In this document: positions 13,846 to 19,520 of the stretch, in pieces | How the letters are laid out: every line of letters begins with the position of its first letter | Numbering within the stretch: the stretch's first letter is position 1 | DNA from: Candidatus Woesebacteria bacterium UBA5073 | Lineage (GTDB): Bacteria; Patescibacteriota; Microgenomatia; UBA8517 | Length of the DNA: 19,520 nt | Reading direction: 5' to 3' | Assembly: GCA_002415845.1 (NCBI GenBank) | Contig: DIAR01000042.1 | Span: forward strand, 1-19,520 | The notes under the pieces: generated by a model | What the model was told of the DNA's origin: nothing | Database searches by the model: none | The model's input: the letters and a program-made list of their open reading frames with translations, nothing else | Program-made: the position numbers and the translations under genes

Positions 13846-14205
13846 ATGAGCGAAGTAGCGATTAATGATGCACCGACAACAATGCTTGTTTGTCATTATG
13901 GATTGGAACGAAGTCGCGCCGCAGCCGAAGCCTTACAAAAAATCGGGGCCAGAATAAATCACTTTGTCGGAGGGACAAGGGAAATCTCCTGCCTCTCAAC
14001 TGAGGAAATTAAAGAACACATTAAACCAAATACCAACCTGCTTTTAATATATGACCAGGGAAGCCCCAGCGATGAATATACCCATAAAGAGATGGCCACC
14101 AAAAAACTTGACCAGGCAGGTATCGGTTATACAATAATTGATACCGCTCAACTGGAAATTATGTTATATGAACAGGGGCTTAATTTAAGCGATTACCTTT
14201 ATTAA
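13846..14205 (+). CDS. Protein-tyrosine-phosphatase-like protein with CX5RS loop
   Basis: A 119-residue protein whose strand-loop-helix MLVCHYGLERSRAAAEALQK (13-32) contains C16-X5-R22-S23, the phosphate-binding P-loop signature of cysteine phosphatases. The position near the N-terminus and the following AAEAL helix resemble low-molecular-weight phosphatases and arsenate reductases. FVGGTREIS (40-48) occupies the place of their SAGT segment, and LLLIYDQGSP (65-74) could supply an acidic residue (D70), although the usual DP motif is absent. At 119 residues it is shorter than typical members (about 140-160). Substrate unknown. The next gene starts 8 nt after its stop and has no visible Shine-Dalgarno, so the two are probably translated as a coupled pair. 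Confidence 0.65.
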   Translation: MSEVAINDAPTTMLVCHYGLERSRAAAEALQKIGARINHFVGGTREISCLSTEEIKEHIKPNTNLLLIYDQGSPSDEYTHKEMATKKLDQAGIGYTIIDTAQLEIMLYEQGLNLSDYLY

Positions 14206-14213
14206 AAACACAT

Positions 14214-14582
14214 ATGTCAAAATTAATAATCAGAGCCGGTTTCGGACCAATAGAAAATAGACAAACTAAAGAAGCTATTGTCGATAATCAAATTTCCCAG
14301 AAGGTCCTTTCAATTTTCTTTCGCTGTAATCCGGAGGATCTGGAAAAAGTATCCGCCGACTATCATGTTCCCCAAGAAATCATACCCAAGGGCGAAGATA
14401 AAGCCCCTGCCGTTTTTTACAAAGTGGGTGTTATTCCCGACTTATTGTCCGGACTACAGAAAGAAATCATAAAAACCGGAAATCTGGAAGGTAAAGAGTG
14501 GCTTACTTCTTTAGACACGACCCAAGACACATTCGAATTCGAGCTCCCCAGCGGATCAAGAATTACTTTTTCAAGAGACTAA
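14214..14582 (+). CDS. Hypothetical protein, 122 aa, partner of the CX5R protein
   Basis: Not recognised. A soluble alternating alpha/beta protein that opens with a strand (KLIIRAGFGPIE). QISQKVLSIFF and the segment IPDLLSGLQKEIIKTGN look helical, and the protein closes with a strand pair (FEFELPSGSRITFSRD). It has one cysteine and no transmembrane segment. The start is the ATG at 14214. It has no ribosome-binding site of its own and follows the CX5R gene by 8 nt, so expression probably depends on translation of that gene. A weak hairpin TGCC-AACC-GGCA (about 14585-14596) follows the stop but has no adjacent T run. Confidence 0.65.
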   Translation: MSKLIIRAGFGPIENRQTKEAIVDNQISQKVLSIFFRCNPEDLEKVSADYHVPQEIIPKGEDKAPAVFYKVGVIPDLLSGLQKEIIKTGNLEGKEWLTSLDTTQDTFEFELPSGSRITFSRD

Positions 14583-14630
14583 ACTGCCAACCGGCAAACT
14601 TAATTTTTATCTTCCGTTCTTTGCCATCTG

Positions 14631-14659
14631 TTGACAAATAATTTTTATAACCATACACT
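14631..14659 (+). promoter_or_regulatory. Promoter of the zinc-ribbon gene (leaderless arrangement)
   Basis: A perfect TTGACA (14631-14636), a 17-nt spacer and TACACT (14654-14659) end 8 nt before the ATG at 14668. No Shine-Dalgarno is present. Confidence 0.6.
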
Positions 14660-14667
14660 CTTGGCCA

Positions 14668-14913
14668 ATGGAACAAGAAAAATCCGCTTCTTCTTCAGTT
14701 GAAAATCAAAAACCAATCGCTATTTCTTCGGAACTGAAAGAAAGGATTCTAAATGCTTTCTGGGTTTGCGACGATTGTGGAAATGCCTTTGGCAGAAATC
14801 CTAAAACGGGTACCGACAGATTATCCACTTACTCTCCGGGCAAATGTGATATCTGTGAGGAAGAAAAAATTGTGACTCAATTTCGGGACTTCGGTTACAA
14901 CAAACCCCTTTAA
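14668..14913 (+). CDS. Small zinc-ribbon protein, 81 aa
   Basis: A short protein with a polar, serine-rich start (1-20), a helix (SELKERILNAF) and two CxxC knuckles: C34-x2-C37 in WVCDDCGNAFG and C60-x2-C63 in GKCDICEEEK, 22 residues apart. This pattern indicates one bound zinc ion. The motif suggests nucleic-acid or protein binding, but the family is not identified. The start is the ATG at 14668, which sits where the strong TTGACA promoter should begin transcription. The gene converges on the 1063-residue beta-CASP gene, and their stop codons are only 5 bp apart with no terminator between them. Confidence 0.7.
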   Translation: MEQEKSASSSVENQKPIAISSELKERILNAFWVCDDCGNAFGRNPKTGTDRLSTYSPGKCDICEEEKIVTQFRDFGYNKPL

Positions 14914-14918
14914 AAGAA

Positions 14919-17900
14919 TTACCCCTGAATTTTAATCGTGTGGCCCGAATTTTTAATCGGGTTTAAGGGATCATAATGATTGAAAGTTCCGACAAAATTA
15001 ACGTTAGTCACACCCTTGGCCCTAAACCGGGCAACGGCATCCCTTACATAGATATGTGGTTTTTCTCCGTGAGTAAAGTAAACCGTTTTCCCGGTTGAAG
15101 AACCGTTACACAACACTTTTTCCAACATCTGCATGTTTTCTTCAAAATCGCCATGGCCGGATGCATGAAAGCCGAGTTCAGCCGGCGCTGTGGGAATAAC
15201 AGTGCCGCCGTCGCCCTTCACCGTAAAATCGGCATAAAATTTGCCACCGCCTGCTTCAATCTCATATTTAATTCTGGCCACTCTTCTTTTAGCCTCCGCT
15301 TCGTATGGATAAGGAGCAGAATAAATATAGACAACTTTTGAAGATATTCCGGCTCCGCCGAAACTGTTTTCCGGAAATTCAAACGGGCTCAAAACCAAAA
15401 CCGAATCTCTCCGAATTTTATTTAAATCCTCCTGCTCAACAACCTCAATCTGCCCTTTTTCGGTTACTAAACTTTTAACCATTCTCTGCCAAGGTCTTAG
15501 GGTCACAGCCGGTTTGGAATATACCCCAAGATCCACACCCGGTTCCGGTATAAACAAATCTCTTCCGGTCGCATCTAAGGGTGCGGTAGTTCGAGCTTTT
15601 ATCAAATGATTTAAAATATCGGCACTTTTTAAATTTACATAAATATCTCTTTTCGCACCATTTGCCTCATTCGCTTTTAATATCGAGGCCAATCTGGTCG
15701 TATGATTCGGTGGAACGGCTACTACCACCAGACTATCGGGATATTGGCGCATAATTTTTTCAAAACTGGAAACAACCATCTCCTCTTTAATCATGACCGA
15801 GGGTTTTTGCGACCATTTTGGATTAGTACATTCCCACAAGAAGGTGCTGTAATCGTCTTTGGCAATCGACTCAAGAGCCCTGTCGGTTGTCGGGCCCGGC
15901 ATAATATCACCGCTATAAAGAATTTTTCCCTGACCGGTCATCAAACCCATGGCCACCGATCCGGCAGCGCTATGATCGGTAAAATAAAACTTGGCTTTTG
16001 TATCTTCTCCCAAAACAACTTCCTGATTGGAATAAAAAACCGTATCCATTTCCCGAACTTCTTTAAGATAGCTGCTGCCTTTTTTGGGTAAGTCGATCCG
16101 GCTTTGATAAGCAATATTATCAAACCAGTTGGCGGAATGGTTTGAAGCCGCCAAAAGAAGAGCCGCCGTTGTCCAACTGGAAACCGACGGCCCTTTGATA
16201 AAAGAGCCCATTCCGGCATGATCTTTATGCGAATGCGAATAAAGCGACTTACTGTTTTCTATCTCGTTTTCCCCATACCAACGTTTAATATCCCTTGCTC
16301 CAAATTGATATATCTCGTTGGTTCGGTTTTCTCCCAAAATTTTAACAGCATGTTCACGCGGTATTCTTTTGGCAATTTCGGACCTTAAATAACTGGCGGC
16401 AACATCATTAAAATGAACATTGTCTATGCCGGGCCAGTTTTTAGCCGTCATCAAAAGATACGGTTCATAATATAAACCCGGGATTAAAGGCAATTCCCCA
16501 TTTCGAAACATTTTCCTTAAACCCGGTGCCGTCGGCCGGCCGATAATTTGTTTGTCGGCCATAGAGATATGGGCATAAGTCGAGCCCCAATCGATAGGAT
16601 AATTTAAAATTCCATCCGGACCCTTAGTTGTTAAAAGCATTCTGGCACTACCGATAGTCGGACCAAGAGGAAATAATCTCAACTCCGATGATAAACCGTC
16701 CCTATGCCCGTTAACAAAATAATGATAACTGCCTTTCTTTTCCGGCAATGTTTCCATATTCTCTTCAAAAATAATATTGCCTTCCAAACGCCATTTTTCA
16801 AACAAAGCTGAATTTAAAGGCACCAGATTAAACTCCGGACCGATATTAATTCTGTTCAAATAACTTTTTACTTCTTTTATTCTTTCGTTTATTTGCGCTT
16901 TGCTGTATTCATCCGGGACGCAAACAATACCGGCAACTTTATCCACAGGACCGAAGGAAATTTCCCCTTCCTCGACAGCTTCATCCTTCTCCAAACCCTT
17001 AAGATTTATACCGATAACATCATCGATTAATACGTATTTTCTTTCACCAATTTCGTTTCTTTTTTCAAAGACGACATCGGCTCCATATGAAGAAAAATTG
17101 CGGGTTAAGGAAAAATCGTTGTTTTGCATTGCCAAAACACCCGGTCTGTCACTGCCCTCTCCCAGAAAAAGAAAATCCATCACTTCTCTCAAATCAAGGC
17201 TGCAGTCGGGTAATGACGGACTAAGTGGTTTGTCCATACCCCATTTTTCAAAAAGGCTTAATTGTCCGCCGCTAATGACGATAATCCGTCCGTCCTCAAC
17301 ACCCAGCTCTTTAAAAATTCCGTCTTCGATCTGCTTGGCTCTTGCCCAAGTTTCCCGTTCGTTTTCGGCTTCTCCTTTAACTACGGCACCAACCACTTTC
17401 CCCGGCTGATGAGAAATAATTTTTCTCAAAATTTGATTCTCCAGTCTGGCTTCTCTTAAATGATGAAGGGGAATTCCTTTTAAATTGCCATTTTTATCAT
17501 AGAAAGCATAGTCCAACTGTCCCCGGTTCCGAGCAATTTCCACTTCGGACGATTTGAAATAGCCTTCCTTGTTCAGAAGAAGATTATCGAAACCCTTAAT
17601 CAGCCTTTGTCTGTAGGTGGAGCTGGTTCTTTCCAATCCGCTTAAACCAACCAGTGATTTTTTACTGATTCTCTTCGAAATTCCCTCTTCATGAATTTGA
17701 TTGTAAAAAGACAGCCAATTAACCAAATCGCCCGTGGTCATAACGCTGACAATGTCGTGGTCAATTAAATTTGTTCCTTTAAAACGCATTTTCATTTCTT
17801 CATACCTGGGGTTATTCTCAACTTTCCGAAGAGTTTCTATGATACTGCTTCGGTTTTCTTCAGGAGCAATTTTAATACCGACACAATTAGGCAAACCAAA

Positions 17901-18110
17901 AGCCGGAAGCGAAGCAATACGGCCACTTCTTGGTCCCCTTTTATTTACAAAAGCGATATCCAAATCCCTGGCCTCAGATGGTTTAACTACCCAGGTAGTA
18001 TCTCTTTGTTTCATTATTTCTTTCAAATAAGGGGAGTTCATCAGCAAATTAATTTGCTGTTTTGTTTCTGAAGAATTCTCCGGATATGCCTGATATCTAA
18101 ATCGCTCCAT
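14919..18110 (-). CDS. Large fusion protein: unknown N-terminal region plus RNase J-type MBL/beta-CASP module
   Basis: A 1063-residue protein. Residues from about 476 to the end contain a complete metallo-beta-lactamase/beta-CASP nuclease: IGSARMLLTT and PIDWG (486-509), metal motif HSHKDH (626-631), TDHS with H713, YSGD with D735, beta-CASP motif A WECTN (E760), VAVPPNHTTRLASIL (797-811), motif B ASGHGDFEE (H986) and motif C THGE (H1014). The motif A-C pattern with SGHG and HGE matches RNase J-like RNA nucleases more than lactamases. About 115 residues lie between DWG and HSHKDH, far more than in RNase J. Residues 1-475 match nothing I know. No signal peptide or membrane helix is seen. GGTGG (18121-18125, minus) lies 10 nt before the ATG. 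Nuclease function is inferred. Confidence 0.85.
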   Translation of the reverse strand: MERFRYQAYPENSSETKQQINLLMNSPYLKEIMKQRDTTWVVKPSEARDLDIAFVNKRGPRSGRIASLPAFGLPNCVGIKIAPEENRSSIIETLRKVENNPRYEEMKMRFKGTNLIDHDIVSVMTTGDLVNWLSFYNQIHEEGISKRISKKSLVGLSGLERTSSTYRQRLIKGFDNLLLNKEGYFKSSEVEIARNRGQLDYAFYDKNGNLKGIPLHHLREARLENQILRKIISHQPGKVVGAVVKGEAENERETWARAKQIEDGIFKELGVEDGRIIVISGGQLSLFEKWGMDKPLSPSLPDCSLDLREVMDFLFLGEGSDRPGVLAMQNNDFSLTRNFSSYGADVVFEKRNEIGERKYVLIDDVIGINLKGLEKDEAVEEGEISFGPVDKVAGIVCVPDEYSKAQINERIKEVKSYLNRINIGPEFNLVPLNSALFEKWRLEGNIIFEENMETLPEKKGSYHYFVNGHRDGLSSELRLFPLGPTIGSARMLLTTKGPDGILNYPIDWGSTYAHISMADKQIIGRPTAPGLRKMFRNGELPLIPGLYYEPYLLMTAKNWPGIDNVHFNDVAASYLRSEIAKRIPREHAVKILGENRTNEIYQFGARDIKRWYGENEIENSKSLYSHSHKDHAGMGSFIKGPSVSSWTTAALLLAASNHSANWFDNIAYQSRIDLPKKGSSYLKEVREMDTVFYSNQEVVLGEDTKAKFYFTDHSAAGSVAMGLMTGQGKILYSGDIMPGPTTDRALESIAKDDYSTFLWECTNPKWSQKPSVMIKEEMVVSSFEKIMRQYPDSLVVVAVPPNHTTRLASILKANEANGAKRDIYVNLKSADILNHLIKARTTAPLDATGRDLFIPEPGVDLGVYSKPAVTLRPWQRMVKSLVTEKGQIEVVEQEDLNKIRRDSVLVLSPFEFPENSFGGAGISSKVVYIYSAPYPYEAEAKRRVARIKYEIEAGGGKFYADFTVKGDGGTVIPTAPAELGFHASGHGDFEENMQMLEKVLCNGSSTGKTVYFTHGEKPHIYVRDAVARFRAKGVTNVNFVGTFNHYDPLNPIKNSGHTIKIQG

Positions 18111-18126
18111 ATCAAATGACCACCAA

Positions 18127-18132
18127 TTTTAA
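18127..18132 (-). promoter_or_regulatory. Possible -10 box of the beta-CASP fusion gene
   Basis: TAAAAT on the minus strand (18132-18127) lies 16 nt before the ATG at 18110. The -35 region is only A/T-rich, so this is tentative. Confidence 0.35.
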
Positions 18133-18200
18133 CTTCAACAGAATAAACTTAAAACAAAAAAAATAAAACCCCCAAAATATACCTTATTTGATAAATGTAA

Positions 18201-18206
18201 TATAAT
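18201..18206 (+). promoter_or_regulatory. -10 box of the three-helix membrane protein gene
   Basis: TATAAT (18201-18206) ends 9 nt before the ATG at 18216, predicting a leader of only a few bases. No clear -35 is present. Confidence 0.45.
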
Positions 18207-18215
18207 AATCTGGTA

Positions 18216-18530
18216 ATGAAGAAAATGCCTCTTCCGCTTATCGGACTTTTACAGGCCTTGGGTTTAGGTTTCTATTGCAGTTTGGTCGGTATTATTTTTT
18301 GGAAAGGTAACGCCTGGTTTGGAAACATTGATAATTCTTGGGGACCTCTCGCCATGCTTTCCCTTTTTGTTGTCTCCGCCCTGATTTGCGCCCTTATCGC
18401 TCTGGGTTATCCGTTTCTTGTTTTTTGGGACAAGAAAAATACGAAAGAAGCACTTAAGTTGATTTCCTACACCGCCGCGTGGCTGCTCCTTTTTGTTATT
18501 GTTCTTTTTACCATCTTCGCTCTTACTTAA
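18216..18530 (+). CDS. Hypothetical membrane protein with three helices, 104 aa
   Basis: Not recognised by family. Three strongly hydrophobic segments lie at about residues 7-29, 43-71 and 84-103, joined by a short polar loop with GNAWFGNIDNSWG (31-43) and a charged loop DKKNTKEALK (72-81). The two lysines at the start and the DKKNTK loop suggest by the positive-inside rule that the N-terminus and the second loop are cytoplasmic. The start is the ATG at 18216; no Shine-Dalgarno precedes it. It is divergent from the beta-CASP fusion gene across a 105-bp A/T-rich gap and is followed by the membrane-anchored protein at 18618, which has its own promoter. Confidence 0.7.
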   Translation: MKKMPLPLIGLLQALGLGFYCSLVGIIFWKGNAWFGNIDNSWGPLAMLSLFVVSALICALIALGYPFLVFWDKKNTKEALKLISYTAAWLLLFVIVLFTIFALT

Positions 18531-18580
18531 AATCCGTAATCCTTTTGCCACTTTTAAATATAACCAAATAATTTTGCAAA

Positions 18581-18610
18581 TTGTTTTCAGGCAAAGATGT
18601 CTGCTAGAAT
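18581..18610 (+). promoter_or_regulatory. Promoter of the first membrane-anchored paralog
   Basis: TTGTTT (18581-18586), an 18-nt spacer ending in TGC, and TAGAAT (18605-18610) end 7 nt before the ATG at 18618. An upstream in-frame ATG at 18597 lies inside this promoter. Confidence 0.5.
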
Positions 18611-18617
18611 AACAAAG

Positions 18618-19061
18618 ATGAAAAAGATAGCTCCCTGGTTTTTTCTGTTGGTCGTTATTCTTCTCGGGCTTCTCGTCGGTTATTATTTTAAAGACAGATT
18701 GTTTCCCAAACCTACCCCTTCTGTTGTCCCCCTGACAAAAGCTTCACCAACTGTTAAGCCGGGTTGGAAAGAATATGTCAGTGCCAAATATGGTTTTTCG
18801 ATTTCCTATCCGTCATCCTACAGAATCGTTGAAGATACCTACGGTTGGCCAAAAGCCGTTATTCTTCTTTATAAAGGCGGTCAGTCATATGATTTGGCGA
18901 TTGAAGTCTGGGATAGTGAAACGGAATATCAAACTAAATATAAAAACCAAACTAATTTAGTTGTTAAAAAAATCGGTAACAAATTTATAACCCTACTTAA
19001 TATGAATTTCGATCCCGAAGTCGATGAAATCATTAAAACCTTTAAAGTACCGGGCAATTAA
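18618..19061 (+). CDS. Membrane-anchored extracytoplasmic protein with PsbP-like pattern, 147 aa
   Basis: One hydrophobic helix (about residues 5-23) is followed by a proline/threonine-rich linker (30-48) and a small outer domain. The domain opens with YVSAKYGFSISYPSSYRIVED (53-73) and ends with VDEIIKTFKVPGN. The opening tyrosine-glycine-phenylalanine...tyrosine-proline pattern and the closing helix ending in TFK occur in many CPR and Gram-positive secreted proteins with a PsbP-like fold; function is unknown. I place the start at the ATG at 18618 (MKKIAPW), because the promoter -10 box is 7 nt upstream and the in-frame ATG at 18597 precedes it. The next gene begins 3 nt after the stop and encodes a protein of the same design, so the two look like a tandem duplication in one operon. 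Confidence 0.7.
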   Translation: MKKIAPWFFLLVVILLGLLVGYYFKDRLFPKPTPSVVPLTKASPTVKPGWKEYVSAKYGFSISYPSSYRIVEDTYGWPKAVILLYKGGQSYDLAIEVWDSETEYQTKYKNQTNLVVKKIGNKFITLLNMNFDPEVDEIIKTFKVPGN

Positions 19062-19064
19062 ATT

Positions 19065-19520
19065 ATGAATAAACGCGGTTCGATTCTTCCCTTAGTTATT
19101 TTTTTTGTTTTGGGAATTGTTTTTGCTTTCGGTCTTTATTTTTTTGTTTTCCGAAATAATCCGATTGTGATAACTAAAGTTTCCGAAACACAAAACACTA
19201 CCCCAACGGAAACCGAACAACCAACCGGAATATACACCCACCCGACTCTTGGTTACTCTTTTGAAACCCCGCTTAATTGGAATTTAACCGAAGTGGAAAC
19301 ACCGGCCGGAATTACCCAGGACTATCAGGATGTTTCTCTTAAATCACCCGACTATGTCTACACCGAACCCGAAAACGGATATGCCACCGTCACTTCAGGT
19401 GCCGAAATTTATATTTCAACCGAACAAACCGAAGACGCCGATGTTGAAGTTGAATTTGCCGCCGACACCCTGGCTTCCAGCATTGCCAAAAATAAAATCA
19501 TGACCAACATCGACGGCGTT
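19065..19520 (+). CDS. Membrane-anchored extracytoplasmic protein, paralog of the previous gene, 3' end cut
   Basis: The first 152 residues are visible and the frame is open to the last base. The layout repeats the previous gene: a positively charged start (MNKRGS), a hydrophobic helix (about 7-29), a threonine/glutamate-rich linker (40-55) and a domain opening with YTHPTLGYSFETPLNWNLTEV (57-77), which aligns with YVSAKYGFSISYPSSYRIVED of the neighbour. This domain is acidic and longer. The ATG at 19065 lies 3 nt after the preceding stop, and no Shine-Dalgarno is evident, so translation may be coupled. Function unknown; an outer-surface anchored role is inferred from the layout only. Confidence 0.75.
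   Translation, partial: MNKRGSILPLVIFFVLGIVFAFGLYFFVFRNNPIVITKVSETQNTTPTETEQPTGIYTHPTLGYSFETPLNWNLTEVETPAGITQDYQDVSLKSPDYVYTEPENGYATVTSGAEIYISTEQTEDADVEVEFAADTLASSIAKNKIMTNIDGV

Noticed and set aside
14585..14616. Terminator after the 122-residue orphan
   Set aside because: TGCC-AACC-GGCA is only a four-pair stem and the nearest T run is not adjacent to it.
14919..16685. Beta-lactamase (antibiotic resistance) function for the MBL domain
   Set aside because: The beta-CASP motifs WECTN, ASGHGD and THGE mark a nucleic-acid-processing subgroup, not a lactamase.
18597..18617. Upstream ATG adding seven residues to the first membrane-anchored paralog
   Set aside because: It lies upstream of the TGC-TAGAAT promoter, so it would not be in the transcript; MKKIAPW is the better start.
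1..19520. Recoded TGA (code 25 or 4) as in some CPR or mollicute lineages
   Set aside because: TGA ends mrdA and def at the expected protein lengths, and the Trp tRNA anticodon is CCA, which reads only TGG.
1..19520. CRISPR array, insertion sequence, integrase or phage module
   Set aside because: No regularly spaced direct repeats, transposase or integrase motifs, or phage structural genes were seen on either strand.

Overview
The window reads as a chromosomal segment of a small-genome bacterium, most likely from the Candidate Phyla Radiation (a Microgenomates/Patescibacteria-like lineage). This is inferred from compact gene packing, many short genes without recognisable relatives, lean cell-wall loci, and promoters whose -10 boxes sit almost on the start codons. 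TGA acts as an ordinary stop (mrdA, def), so the recoded genetic code of some CPR lineages does not apply. No phage module, insertion sequence or CRISPR array was seen.

Region 1 (1-5027, minus strand) is a run of mreB, mrdA (PBP2), dprA and the 5' two thirds of topA. mreB and mrdA are 9 bp apart with no mreC/mreD between them, and mrdA/dprA overlap by ATGA. Region 2 (5110-7149, plus) is a membrane O-antigen ligase/polymerase-like protein with a C-terminal TPR domain. It is transcribed divergently from mreB from promoters that share one -35 hexamer. Region 3 (7201-10073) holds an orphan gene, def-fmt (N-formyl-methionine handling, GTGA overlap), rpmB converging on fmt, and a small site-2 protease.

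Region 4 (10074-12429) carries an unassigned structured RNA, tRNA-Thr(UGU), tRNA-Tyr(GUA), capA on the opposite strand, tRNA-Thr(GGU), rpmG, a strongly promoted 127-residue orphan with its own terminator, and tRNA-Trp(CCA). The tRNA/rpmG order looks like a relic of the widespread thrU-tyrU-glyT-thrT-tuf-rpmG-trnW-secE-nusG cluster, with tuf, tRNA-Gly and secE-nusG gone and unrelated genes interleaved.

Region 5 (12441-18110) is accessory. It holds a GNAT-like gene, a protein with an HELVE metal-site-like motif, a CX5R phosphatase-like protein coupled to an orphan, an 81-residue zinc ribbon, and a 1063-residue protein. The last joins an unrecognised ~475-residue N-terminal region to a complete RNase J-type metallo-beta-lactamase/beta-CASP module and is the strongest candidate for something undescribed. 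Region 6 (18216-19520) has a three-helix membrane protein and two tandem membrane-anchored paralogs, the second running off the window.

Across the window at least six protein genes have a -10 box ending only 6-8 nt before the start codon, which points to widespread leaderless mRNAs. Genes with longer leaders instead show Shine-Dalgarno sequences.
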